DNA of 64,000 nt from the NCBI RefSeq assembly GCF_026914265.1, contig NC_069136.1:2024501-2088500 (forward strand). The letters run 5' to 3'. Position numbers and translations under genes: made by a program. Source of the stretch: Mya arenaria (lineage: Eukaryota; Mollusca; Bivalvia; Myida; Myidae). Shown piece after piece: positions 11,405 to 23,579 of this stretch; position 1 is the stretch's first letter, and every line of letters begins with the position of its first letter. The notes beneath the pieces were generated by a model that was not told where the DNA came from, ran no database searches, and saw nothing but the letters and a program-made list of their open reading frames with translations.

Positions 11405-14400
11405 ACGTTCCTGATGACTACACCTGGGGATATCATGGCTATGAAGGTACTGTCTAAGCTTCAAGAGTGGACGGGGGTTGCAAATCGAAGGATCGATATA
11501 AGCGCCATATTTATAGCAAATGCATTTATGTTCAACTTCGTGTTTACTTTAATTGGTCTGAACCTTTTTACAACATCTAATCCATCTTCCTGGCATGAAT
11601 CTGATTATTTTCAAAGCAGAAACTCCAATTTCGACCTTGGAAAATATCTATAGAATTGTATGAAATCAAATACAGAAAAGCGCATTTCTGGGTATTTGTT
11701 TGTTGTGGGCTTATGCATGTAAGATAAAGAAATATAAACTACAACAACATTTTACAATTCTTACCAACTTTTACAACCTACGTTATACTGTAGCTGTATT
11801 TCTATCCCATCAGGAGCAGACACGTGGGGCTTGTACTACCCTGACTGCGCCCTAAAAAGGCAATCACCCATCGATCTCCCAAGCCCAATCAATATGACCT
11901 TTGACACCAGCCTACAGCTTGATACACTGATGTTTAACAACTACGAGGTGGACTTTACCGGGAAGATACATAACAACGGGCACTCTGGTAGGTACTGTCT
12001 TTCATAACAACAGACCCTCTGGTAGGAAATGTTTTCCATAACGTCGGTCACTCTGGAAGGTAATATTTTCCATAATAACGGGCACTCTGGTAGGTAGGTA
12101 TTAAACGACAACATCCCTCTGGTAAAAATATGTTTTCCATAACAGCGGACACAGTGGTAGGTAATGTTTTCCATAACAATGGGCACACTGGTAAGTAATA
12201 TTTTTCAGCTGTTACACAAATAACAATTGCCAACATTTTCTTAGTTCCATCAGTCTAGAAATAATTGCAATATCAATATAATGTTTGAGTAAAAAGAATC
12301 TTTCTATCTAAACACTTCTAAAGCCAGACTTTGACAGATCAAGAACTACGTATTCAGACTTTTTGTTCTTCAATGTTTAATGACAGCGCATATTTCCTAC
12401 TTCCTAATTTAAGTATACCCACACTCTAGAGCCCAATCATTCGTTTGAGCAACACATTGCGAGAGTTTCAGATGCTGATCATGATATGTGTATTATCCAG
12501 TGCAAGTAGACATCCCTTCCTCTGCCGACCTTCATCTGACTGGCGGCAATCTAGGTTCCACATACAAAGCGGTGCAGCTACACTGGCATTGGGGCGCGGA
12601 CGATACCACCGGCTCCGAGCACACATATCAATCAAAACACTACCCTCTTGAGGTAGGCTAGATTCTATGTAAATATTGCCCTGTAAAACAATATCTCATT
12701 TCTTTGCGAACAAAACAGATTGGAGTTCATTTCGAAGTAGGGAATATACAATAAAAATACCCTTTGATACCAGCTACGTGTGACCCATTCCGTTATTTTC
12801 CACACCCAGTTGCCGCCCTATCGGTTACCGAGATGGTTTAATATTTTGAGGTAAAAAAACCCACAGCAAGTTTGCTTATACCATTGTCCTGACATAAAAT
12901 GTTTCCGGATATCACTCACATGTATTGCAACAGTTCTCAAATATGATACACCATACTTGCTACATAAGTTGCGAGCAGTATTTTCACCACAAGATCGACT
13001 ACGGATACTTTTGAATGTTTATCAACATTGTACCAAATATTACTACCATAGATGCTTGCCATATATTTCAGCTTCACATTGTCCACTACAATACTGCCTA
13101 TCGGAGCCTTGCCAGCGCCGTTTCGCAGTCAGACGGTCTTGCTGTCGTAGCCTTCTTCTACAAGGTAATATATTGTACATTGTTATGTTTCATTGTCCAT
13201 GATATTCTCGAGGTATTACATTGGTCATGGTTAAGGTCCGCTGCCGTAGTCTTCTTCTGCCAAGTATAACATTAAACATGGCTAAATTCCGCTATCGTAG
13301 ATATCTTCTCAGGGTATAGCATTGATTATTGCAAAGGTCCGCTGTCGTAGATATCTTCTTAAGGTATAACATTGATTATTGCAAAGGTGCGCTGTCGTAG
13401 ATATTTTCTCAAGGTATTACATTGATCATGGTTAAGGTCCGCTGTCGTAGGTTGTGTTGCATAAAGTAAAGGTCCGCCATTGTAGGGTTTTCTTCCAGGT
13501 ATAACATTAAACATTGTTAGGTACTTTAACCAGGTATTACCTTAAACTCGATGAAGGGCAAAGGCTATGAGGTCTAACAATGCACATGGCGAATGGCCGT
13601 TACGGTTCGCTCTTCTATTATGTATATCATTAAACATGGTTACGGTACTCTGTCCAAAGTAACGAGGGCTTACGTTCAACCGGATAAAGGTCCGTCATGG
13701 AAGACTTTTTCTACCAGGTAAACATGTCACATGACTAAGGCTCTCTCTTAAGGTTGTGAGGTCTTACATTGTGACTTAAACATCGATTACATTTTGATTA
13801 CCAGCCATAATATATTAAAAGTAGTCGATTCCAGTTTATAGATTAAATTTCTCATAACATTGATACTGTTTAATGATCATTACTACAATATCTCGCACAG
13901 TATCGACAACATGCCATATCGCATAAGTCATTACGGATTTACGGCCCATAGCTTGTCGAATTTGACAATGTCCACTCTCTAGATCTTTGAACACGCAATT
14001 TTTAAAGGCAACTTTAGTATGACAAAATTCTGATACAACGAAACCACTAATCGTGCAAAAGATTTGAGTTCTAGTTTGAGTTTCAACTGAACTGCTATTT
14101 TGTATAACTTTTGTATGCTAGTAATATTATATCAATCCTGAAATATTTCTAAATCATTTGTTGAGCCTTTGTTTACATAAACCGCTGTCCACCAGATTGT
14201 TTGTGTTAATTTTATTTTACTATCCATGACAGCTCCTTTGATATTTTGACAAGTGAATTTCATAATTGTCAATCAAAATTGTTGCAGAAATTAAATATAC
14301 GCATTCGGATCTTCCAGCATGTAACACTATTTGGGTTGGGTACCGTTAAACATTTAACGGCCATCGTTGAATAATCACACAAGTTTTACAATATATTACA

Positions 14401-16333
14401 ATAATGTTATCTATACACTCTTATTTACAAATAAACATCAACGTCAGCATCTCTTAGTACATGTCTATGGAAGTTAATACAAATATTCTTAATCATGTAA
14501 TGCATTAAGATTTGTATTGATTATGTATAGGTTCGCTTTATTTGTTATAAAAAAAGATCACTATTTTCAGATTGACGCAGACGACAACGCAAACTATGCC
14601 ACTCTGATATCGGCGCTTTCAAACGTGCAGTACAAATGTAAGATTGACCGACATACTTCATAATTATAATAACATATCATGTTTCATACTAGTTCTTAGC
14701 TGATTAATCTAACTTAAAAGCTTCAAATTCATTAACAGTTCATAAAATTGTCGTTTTTAAGCTCGATGGCGTCGATTTGAGTGTAAGATCGTAAGATATT
14801 TCACCGAGTGAGCACCAAAAGCTATATTTTACGAGTGACGTAGCCACGAGTGAATTATTTACTTTTATTTGTCACGGGGTGAAATATTTGCGATCGTACA
14901 CTGAAACATCCAATTTTTCTTGTAATCGTATGCTAAAAAGAATATAATATTGATAGTTTATTGTAGTTTTTAAGACAAGCGCACCTAATGGTATGCGAGA
15001 GGAACGTCATTTCGGAAATGACGTCGTTCAAACTGTGTCCCAGTCATGTGTGCGCTAATGTTCGATCTGGACATGAGAATGGGCTTAATTTTCAAAACAG
15101 TGAAAATATCGAATTAGTATTTGCACTGTTTGAAAAAGAGAAATATTTTTTATTCAATTATAGATCTCTATAAACTACTGAAAAACATATAACCAATTCA
15201 TTTAAATGCAAATAATTATCATCTGACTAACACAAGCATGAATTTGGTCGTATCAAAGGTATTCCGAAGATGATGATTTCATCGGAATATGGTCATATGG
15301 TCATCAAAGGAATTGCGACAGGAGTGTAGATTTAGCTAGATATTTGATAGTTATGTAACATGAGTATATAGCAATACATTTGAATAGCGGCCAAAACGTA
15401 CAGTGTTTCGATAAACGTCCGGGACTTGACCAACAGTGCACTTCCGATCGACGGCATGACGGGCACCAAAATGACCTACTTCCGGTATCAAGGCAGCCTA
15501 ACCACACCCTCCTGCTCTGAGGTGGTCACATGGACAGTTATGCTGGACCCAATCCAAATCAGTTCCACTCAGGTGAATAAAGACGTGTATTTTCCAATAA
15601 TTCGATATTTTAGAATTGACCCATTTGTTATTCAAAACAATGTCGAAATATAGGACATTCCCAATTTCCTCATCGTTGTCGCCCTGGTTCTTTCCCAGTA
15701 TTCATAAGTTAATCTTTGCCAAAGCTGATTACAATGTTCAACTACCAGCCAGACACTGGATTTCAATTCAAGTTAATGGTCAGTTTCCTCAGCATCCTTT
15801 CATGTAATGGCCCTTGTGTTGACCAAATTTACCCTGTTCCTTGTCTTATAATATTATTATAGTCAATCAGCGAAGATCCGCCTTAAAATAACCGGCACTT
15901 AAAATTTTATGAACTTGACTTCCCCGCATTAACGTTTAACGCCTTTGATCACCATATATTTTATTTATTGCTAAGGTAACTGTCTTACTAAATGTTTAAT
16001 CGCTTCGCAGTTTTGGTTTAATAAGAAGACAACCACCTTTTATCAACATCAGGAACGATTTCGTCGTAATGTGTCATTTGCAGAGCATAACCAAAGTATA
16101 TGTCAGCTTCATCCTTTATCCTCGTGTCAATTGATTTAAATTTCCAGTTGGCGAATTTCCGGGAGGTTTCCCACATTGAGTCAGGAACCATTGGCACTCA
16201 TGACAAGATAGATAAGAACTACAGGCCCGTACAGGCGCTGAACGGAAGGACTGTGTACAAGAGCGCCGACATCAGCGCTTCCGGGCGCGTCAGGCCCACG
16301 AAGGTCAATACAAGATCAAAGTTAATCGGTTGA
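11405..16333 (+). CDS. Alpha-carbonic anhydrase, gene B (secreted type, lacks first exon)
   Basis: Seven exons give 298 residues of a near-complete alpha-CA: 11405-11446, 11814-11987, 12501-12652, 13072-13164, 14571-14637, 15388-15572 and 16148-16333; all phases agree. Landmarks in order: [26 protein letters not shown] with the proton-shuttle histidine; VQLHWHWG with two zinc histidines; ELHIVHYN with the third; GSLTTPSC with the active-site threonines; [16 protein letters not shown]. Cysteines in YYPDC and TTPSC match the disulfide of secreted CAs. Exon 15388 uses the AG at 15386-15387 because the nearer AG breaks frame. The C-terminus, [20 protein letters not shown], is hydrophilic, whereas gene C ends in a hydrophobic tail; splicing at aag|gtcaat (about 16,302) to another tail is possible. 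A signal-peptide exon is expected upstream but was not found. Confidence 0.93.
11970..12195 (+). repeat. 34-bp tandem repeat made from an exon end plus its splice donor
   Basis: Seven units of about 34 bp start near 11,970, 12,003, 12,038, 12,072, 12,106, 12,137 and 12,172. The first contains the true 3' end of CA gene B exon 11814-11987 (cataacaacgggcactctg) and its donor gtaggt. The following intronic units repeat both, for example cactctg|gtaggtag, cagtg|gtaggt and cactg|gtaagt. The repeat therefore presents several donor-like sites in a row. Confidence 0.9.
13141..13500 (+). repeat. 50-bp tandem repeat seeded from a CA exon 3' end
   Basis: The exon end gctgtcgtagccttcttcta, with its donor aag|gtaata, is followed by diverged copies at 50-bp steps (gctgccgtag at 13,240; then 13,291, 13,341, 13,391 and 13,441). 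Most keep a cttct-caaggta-like donor region followed by acattgatcatgg-like intron sequence. More decayed copies run on towards 13,760. Confidence 0.85.
14766..14912. mobile_element. Fold-back element in CA gene B intron
   Basis: Arms read tgagtgtaagatcgtaagat-atttcacc and, on the other strand, tttcagtgtacgatcgcaaa-tatttcacc, with cacgagtg-type words between. This is the structure of a short non-coding inverted-repeat transposon. It lies between exons 14571-14637 and 15388-15572. Confidence 0.7.
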
Positions 16334-18722
16334 GAAAGCAAACCATTTGCTTCTGATTTCTGTTGACTGTTACATGTACTTCAATTCGTTTTCTCTGTTT
16401 TATCAGTGTTTTTATTGTTTTATTGACTTATTTTATATCCGCACATGTCGGATTATGAAAACATATTTTCTTGTCGCATAGTAAAACATTGATGTAGTTT
16501 TGCTTTGTCTAAATTATGTTTAATTTACATTTGATGATGTGTCACGTTAATTATAGGAGTATAAATGCGTAAAGCTACATTGACATTGTCTTAAATTTAA
16601 CTAAAAGTATTACATACGAATTCATCATTGTGTATTAAACCGATTAACCTTAAATTGAAAAATACTTAAAATTATTTGAATGGTCATATTTTGTAATGCA
16701 TTCTGTGCAAAACTATCAAAATTAGATAAACACACATGTTATCCCAAGAGCGCAGTACTTGTTTTCAATTCGCCCGTCTTCATTTTGATGCGATGAAAAC
16801 TCCACAGAAAGGCTTAGCAGACCCAAACTCAAACCCAAACCCAGCTAATCCTCCAGTACAAACTAAATTATACCAAATATATACACACGTTTCTTCGGAA
16901 GTAATAAGAGGCATTGGTCTAATACATGAATTTCAATAGCATGAAATTCGCCTTTTATTTGTACCGCCATGAGATAACCCAGTTATGTGAATTCCGGGCT
17001 AAATATATATTGTATTTTTGTTTTTGTGAACACATTTAGTCTTGAGTAAATAGAACGGGGATAAAAATACTATATATTAAGAGGGAATTATCTGGAGTTT
17101 TCAAAACAAACAATTAAGCTCAATGTTATTTTTCTCTCTAGAAACATAGGTTAATCAAAGCACGAATGCGCTGAAAGACTATCTGCGGGCAAATATGTAA
17201 GAGTTGCAATTTTTATTTGAACAATGGGAATGGATGAAGGGCACATAGATACAAATGAAAAGAGCGCTTGTACCCAAATTGGACGAGGAAATAAACATAT
17301 CTATATCTATTTTATGGCGTCTTGTGTCATTTTGTTTATGTAAACGTCACTTCAGTCGTTATAATCCCCCATCCGCATGTATTTAATGTTACAATCCATG
17401 CCCCTTTCAATCTTTTCTAAAGGCTTTTCGTTGCTTTGATTAGATATCATACGATAGTAAAGTATAATACGTTATATAATTTTTATTATACCATTTACTT
17501 TTATGAACATACATGTTTTGTTTAAGGAAAATCATTTGTTTAAAACCAACTTCAGCAATAATTCAATACAAAATGCACAGCTTATCACTTCAGTCGACGT
17601 ACCCCCCATTCCCATGTATTTAATGTTATAATGCATGCCCCTGTCAATCGCTTCTAAAGGTTTTTCGGTGCGTTGATTAAATACCATACGTTAAGAAAGC
17701 TTTATGAACATACACGTTTTAATTGTTTAAGGAAAACGATTTTATTTTACGAGCAACTTTAGCAACAACTCCTTTCAAAATGCAGTGTTTTCAGACGGTC
17801 GTTTTCCCGCGGTGAGGACAAACATGTCGTCAGTTAATGTATGTAGAAACTATGTTTAGAATATCGGTCAGTTAATGTAGTTGAAACTATTTTAGATTAT
17901 CAGAAATTGTCTGTTCTAAGAATGAGAATATGATTATACTTGTGCTGTTATGAATGCTTCGCACTCTTTGGGTGTTGTATAGGTTTAATCCGAACTACTT
18001 TGCTTCACCAAACGTATGCATAACTCACTGTCGTATCAGGGCATGTGTGCTAATATAAATTGAAAGCCTAATGTCTAAAAATATGCCAAGAATACACCGA
18101 AACGATGCTTTTATGCATAAAAATGAAAAAATCTTATGAGAAATATCGCCTTCAAAAAACGCCTAAAATTCCTTAAAATGAATAGTATTTTGTTATTGTG
18201 TAGTAGGTAAATCATAATATTTGAAGCATTACAAAAATAGCAACGCGAAACCTGAGATACAACTATTTTGACACTCAGACAATTATTTTTGTTTGTTATC
18301 TCATAAAAGAAATATAAAAAATGCACCATTACAAATAAGCATGCTTCAGGGTCACGTCAGATTATAATAACAAACCCTGCAGGCGATGAGACACTTGCGG
18401 TCGGTGATAATTTCTGGAACATCTTGGGCTAAACTCAATGTGGATATCATTATGTTACCTTCCTACCAGAGCCTCCATTATTTTGACCACAATAATCTGA
18501 TAAATATAGCGATCTAAAAATAGTTATATTCTGCTAAAAATAAAACGCCGGGATACAGAAATATAGCGCGGAAATAACCGAACAAGCAAGAACTCAAACT
18601 CGGACTGCAATACAACTAATTTATTTTTATGGTGTCGACGTCATTCTGATAAACATAGAGCGCATTGAGACAAAAAAGGGCTAAAAAGACATGAATAGAA
18701 GTAGTTCTTTGGAGTTTGCGGT
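16334..18722. other. Intergenic, no gene supported
   Basis: About 2.4 kb of AT-rich DNA after CA gene B. Two diverged copies of a 170-230 bp segment occur at about 17,340-17,560 and 17,585-17,770: catccgcatgtatttaatgt and cccattcccatgtatttaat, each followed by a catgcccct-tcaatc-cttctaaagg block. Open frames are short and resemble nothing recognised. Confidence 0.5.
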
Positions 18723-18760
18723 CTTAAGACTGCCGGCGCGCATGCGCCGATAGTCTTAAA
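18723..18760. other. GC-rich palindrome containing GCGCATGCGC
   Basis: An imperfect palindrome (ttaagactgccggcgcgcat then gcgccgatagtcttaa) stands out in AT-rich surroundings. Its core GCGCATGCGC is the consensus of the NRF-1 promoter motif. It lies beside the possible small exons at 18,779-19,015, so it may mark a promoter, or it may be a small fold-back repeat. Confidence 0.5.
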
Positions 18761-18778
18761 CCTCGAGAGAAGCTTACC

Positions 18779-19015
18779 TGTCTGACCTCGGGGTAGTCGT
18801 ATTTATATTGCGATAACAGTGATATAAACTTACTAACCATGTCAAAATATCCTTCGAAAACACCAGATACTCAAAGAATCCGCCATTATATTCCGCAATG
18901 AACCTGTCCCTCACATTCCGAAAAAAGTATAACGTTGGAGCTCCTGATGTTGGAGCTTTACAGCGAAATAAGATAAACGGACAGTTTACGGTGAAATCAG
19001 GAAAATGCCGAGAAG
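18779..19015. other. Possible short exons on both strands, gene unknown
   Basis: On the minus strand an ATG near 18,841 opens MVSKFISLLSQYKYDYPEVR, ending in cag|gtaagc at 18,778. On the plus strand an ATG near 18,899 opens MNLSLTFRKKYNVGAPDVGA and runs to gag-aag|gtgagt at about 19,015. A third open frame crosses the same region on the minus strand (YFFRNVRDRFIAEYNGGFFE). They cannot all be real. I do not recognise any of them, and a dispersed repeat is equally possible. Confidence 0.3.
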
Positions 19016-19421
19016 GTGAGTTGTTGAAAAAAGTTCAAATAATTATGGCTTAAGTAAGTTGGATCACTTATGTATATTTTCATGTGATATAAATGAAGCG
19101 CTTATATTGCTAAACTGCAAAAATTGCAAACCCTAGCCCCACCATTGAAGCAGTAACAGTACGCTCATAGCTATGATACCCCAAGCTGTAATCATTTGGA
19201 TTGTCTGAAATAATCAAGAACATCATATAAAGAAAATTCAATGGAATAAATACATTTTTTTCTGTTTCCTATATTTACAACTTACTGCATTTTATCATTT
19301 CAAATTGTTTAAAAATGAATTTATAGTTTTCCTGTATGTACCTAATACTTTTGATAAAATATAATTAAAATCTACTTGCCACAACTCTTGAACTGAAATG
19401 TGTACTTTAACCGTACAAAAT

Positions 19422-19730
19422 GTTATTGCTACACTGCAATACTTCCATGTTGCCTTGACTCTCGAGTTTACTCTCGTTCCCCGCCCACTTTTTCACTATG
19501 GGAGACACTTAACTTTATACAGTGTTATTGCTACTCTGCAATACTTCCATGCTGCATTGACTCTCCAGTTGACTCTCATTCCCCGCCCACTTTTTCACTG
19601 TGGAAGACCCTTAACTGTATACAGTGTTATTGCTACACTGCAATATCTCCATCCTCGCTTGACTCTCCAGTTGACTCTCGTTCAGTGTCTGTTGTGAACT
19701 TTACCATTGTGCTTTGTGCTCTTAACTCAC
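19422..19730 (+). repeat. 102-bp tandem repeat, three copies
   Basis: Three units start gttattgctac at 19,422, 19,524 and 19,626, with shared blocks caatacttccatg, ttgactctc and ccccgcccactttttcact; the third is truncated. It lies about 0.4 kb upstream of the first C1q gene. Confidence 0.9.
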
Positions 19731-20097
19731 ACTTTCAATCTCTTGTAGGATATAAAGGATTCGAGGCAAATATTCGAGCATACCAGAAATGTCAACAATG
19801 TTTTAAATATCATTAAAACCTAACATCACCATAATAAAAACTTAATGAATATGGGATTTTGTCGAACAAGCAAATATGTAACTTTTTTGAAAGCTTAAGA
19901 TCAGGATTTTAAAGACTATAATTCAAACATGCTAATATGATGTTGCTGTATACTTGTTATCACATTTTGTTTATATCTATGTCAGTACAGTGAAGTATAA
20001 GCACTCTTAATTAGGGCCAAATATCTTATTACGATAAGAGAACTAGTCCATGCACAGCTTGGTCATCCTTGATAAATTACACACTCGTGAACTAATT

Positions 20098-21229
20098 ATG
20101 AAGTCAATAGGACTGATTCTTTCTCTAATAGTTGGCATATTGTGTGCACAAGTATTTGCTGAGGACACTACTTCATTAAAATATGACATTTCTGCTCTAC
20201 AAAGCGCTATGGGCCGTGTTCTCAAACGTCTGGATGACAGGGACACCCAGATTAATTCCCTTAAAGATGACGTGGAACGTCTAACATTGCTTCTCGCCGA
20301 CCAAGACGCAACAATAAGTGAACAGAACTCCCGGATTCAACATCTCGAGGGAATAATTCGCAGTAAGAGCGACGAAAATCATAATACGTCAGACGCGATT
20401 TCTGGACAGGGGCACGTGTTATCGTCAGGATCAGCTGGCAAGTCAGCTCCTGCCCGCAAGGCAGCGTATTACAACGGTATAATTACACTTGCAGATTTCG
20501 AAATGGCGGTTTATATTTAAATACAGTATCCAGATTATTCCAAATCAAAATATACCTTTCGTGTTGCTCCTTATATGAACGGATGTATTCTGTCGTCTGT
20601 AAAAAAGCAAAGGCTTCCATTATTAAGCTTAATACTTGTACTTTATATTTGTCTATAGTATCGCCCTTAAAAGAAAGATATGCGGCATTCACTGGGTAAA
20701 CTTGCACTGAATTTAAACATCGTACACAAACTGCGTGTTACAATATAAATTGTAAACAAGTGTTATTTGTTTGATAGCTTACAACAGGATGCGCCGGGAG
20801 TACATGGGAAGCCCCGTCGCTTTCCTAGCCACGTTAGCGAATTCCATCACGCACGCTGGAGCACTTCAGCCAATCGCCTTTGATCGTGTCGTTACGAACG
20901 TAGGCGGTGCTTACAACGTACATCTGGGATCGTTCGTCGCCCCGGTTTCCGGTATCTACGTGTTTTCTACCACCTTACTTAGTTATCCAGGTCATACGAC
21001 ACACTTCCGATTTGTCAAGAACAATCAGGCCGTCAGTCACTTGTATCTGAAAACTTCGCCAGGTCAATACGAAACAGTGTCGCAGACAGTTGTTCTCCAG
21101 CTCAACAAAGGCGATGATGTCACGATCAGAAACGAAGACCCAGATGAAGCATTGCATGGCGACAACTACAGTACCTTCGCTGGCTTTCTTATCTGGGAAA
21201 CAGAAAACACCCCGGCAATCGTTGGGTAA
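20098..21229 (+). CDS. C1q-domain-containing protein, copy 1
   Basis: Two exons, 20098-20476 and 20778-21229, encode 276 residues. The ATG at 20,098 was chosen over an in-frame ATG at 20,050 because it places a clean signal peptide at the N-terminus (MKSIGLILSLIVGILCAQVFA, cleavage before ED). Residues about 27-95 form a heptad-rich coiled coil (LQSAMGRVLKRLDDRDTQIN and on). A Ser/Gly/Ala linker follows. Exon 2 is a C1q head: VAFLATL, GSFVAPVSGIYVFSTTLL, NKGDDVTIRNEDPDEAL and STFAGFLIWETE. There is no collagen repeat, as is common in bivalve secreted C1q proteins; trimers held by the coiled coil are likely, with roles in recognition inferred only from the family. It is the first gene of a tandem pair. 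AATAAA follows at 21,249. Confidence 0.95.
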
Positions 21230-21248
21230 TGACTGCACTATCTATTCG

Positions 21249-21258
21249 AATAAATAAA
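21249..21258 (+). promoter_or_regulatory. Polyadenylation signal of C1q copy 1
   Basis: Two overlapping AATAAA hexamers begin 20 bp after the stop codon. Copy 2 has one at the matching place, and the broken third copy has aataaaagc. Confidence 0.75.
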
Positions 21259-23009
21259 AGCTTGCATATGATCTTGCTTTTTACTGTGTCTTCCCACTGC
21301 TGGTTTACACTAACATTAATTTTTAACGCAAATCTTATACACCCGATACGGTACTTAAATGTGACATATGTTTTCGAGGGAAAAACAACAACAGGGTTTA
21401 TCCTTACGATCAGATTAATATGTCCATTTTGTGTTGACTAAAATAATCGAAAAAAATATGTTTTTAAATATATAAAAGCGTCCGCATATTAACAATATAT
21501 GATACATATGATACTTTTTCCTCAACGGGACTTGATAATACAATGAAAATCACATAGATAAGCTTATTAGCAAACCAGTTTACCATGACTCTGTAATGAC
21601 TACGAAATAAATGTTATTCTGACTGAGCTAATACATGCTGGAAGTATGATCCCCCGGGAGCACATCAATCAACCAAAGTATGATAACAACAATCTGAATA
21701 TTTTCATTTACAGATGACACAATCATCATTGTCAAACATCCATAGCACCGGCGTATGTGGTGTCTCTTCCAAAAATCATCAAAACACATTAATTAACCGG
21801 AAGGACAAGAAATCAAATATCACTGTGGCCTCATTTTGTTGCTGCCAAAGTTTATTTAATGCCAATAGACAAATAAAGATAACCAACTTTAAACGTATTG
21901 ACGATGAAAATAGAAAATGGCTTTTACAATTGTTCGTTTGACATATGCTCCAAGAAAAAATTCCTTACGGACTCATACGTTACATGTTTTCTATGCTCTC
22001 TCCTTTCGAATAGGGATACTCGGCAATGAAACAAATAATGCTGGAATAATATGATATCCAATGTGTTTTTGTTTATAAAAAGCTGTGTAGCCATCACCTT
22101 TTGAAATGACCACACTGGTGGTCATTAGTTTTATATTCTTTTTCCACCAATAAGATAGATGAAAGGAGTAAATTGTATTGAAGGGCTTGGGGTAGTGCTA
22201 GAAAACATAGCGGCCAATCAAAGCTGACGTTTGATAAACAGAGTATATTAACTATTCATGTATCGTTAGACAACAGCAGCGCTGAATGGAGCCTCAGAAT
22301 CAACTGTGGTTGAGATGTGATTTGCGACCGACCAGCCGCTGGTGTTAAACACAACGGTGCAAAGCAGCCCATGCGCGGCAATAGTTGTGAGTGGCAAGCA
22401 ATTACATCACATGCTTCTCTCTGAGGGATAATAACAAGCGTTGATTATTTTTTGAATGATGCGCAAAAGAACTTTTTAAGTTCGTCTGCTTTTTCTTTTA
22501 AAACGAAGTTGGTGGATTGCGTCATCTCCGCGTTGGCGTTTGATCATTACTAAATTGTTATTTAAAGTAAGCTTATGGAATTGAGTACACTTATTTCGAG
22601 TGTTAAACAGTCCGCTGTTGGTGTTCGCTTTAAGATAATCATGTTATATATTTTGTTTTAGAACACCTCGTTTTAGAACATGAAATTTCTCTCTTTGTGC
22701 CTTTCTTATGCATTGTAACTTTCAAAAATATATAAAGTTTATATAAAATGCAATTATGTTCCATCAAATATTATTTTGTAACTCCATTTTAAAATTGGAA
22801 ACAATATACATACTAGAACATAAATGAAACAAACGAATAAAATAAAAATTCAACATAACTAAGAATTGAATTTCCAGAAGTTTGCAGGGGCGTAAGCAGC
22901 GTTACGCACGTACGCACGTTAAATTGTAACAATATTGTATGCAACTTTGAAAACAGTGTATTCTAGAACTAATAGGAAAACTGCTTTACGGACTATACTG
23001 GGATATCAA

Positions 23010-23317
23010 CTTTGTCTTACATCTTTCACTACTTACTAAATAATGCATTTATGGAAAATATTAATTACTGATAACAGAATTATAACCGTGAAGCTTGAAA
23101 CGTAAGCATATTAAATGATTGGTGAATGCTAAAAGATTTACTGTGATTTACTAACGCCTCAGAAGGTAGAAATACAGTGTTTTCTGCACCTTTCTTTCAA
23201 ATTAAACACGGTATCCTTCATAAGAACTATTGTTTTTGACATTTATTCATCCTTCTTGGTATACTAAAACAATAGTTTTAATTGTGGTATTCTTATTTGA
23301 GAGTAATCTTAAATTAC
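23010..23317 (+). repeat. Dispersed 300-bp repeat family, copy 2, nested in the hAT element
   Basis: Matches 8,616-8,921 (other strand) and 36,262-36,577 from actacttactaaataatgca onward. It lies between the hAT terminus and the start of the transposase remains, so it is either a later insertion or part of this hAT family's non-coding sequence. Confidence 0.75.
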
Positions 23318-23579
23318 CAGTCTAAATAAAAATATTGTACGAGTTTTTGTAACCATGTTATTTCTATCTATGTCACATAGTTTAAAAATATTGTGTAAGC
23401 CAAATAAATTGTATTGTCCGTACACTAATAGCAATGTAGAGCCAATACTACAAAACGCAAAGGTTTAAATTCAAACCTTACTGCACGTATTTTTATTTTT
23501 ATTTTTTCAATTTATAAGTTTGTTTGCGGGAAATTCAGAAAAATACAATGTCATTGGTTTGTTAGCAATACTGGCTCCG

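Noticed and set aside
11300-11653. 117-codon plus-strand frame over the first CA gene B exon
   Set aside because: It is out of frame with the real exon 11405-11446, which encodes YTWGYHGYE and has proper splice sites.
15404-15572. Acceptor at 15,402-15,403 for CA gene B exon 6
   Set aside because: It breaks the reading frame from the previous exon; the AG at 15,386-15,387 keeps phase and gives CA-like residues.
19398-19816. 99- and 138-codon plus-strand frames
   Set aside because: They translate the 102-bp tandem repeat (102 is a multiple of three); no splice or family evidence.
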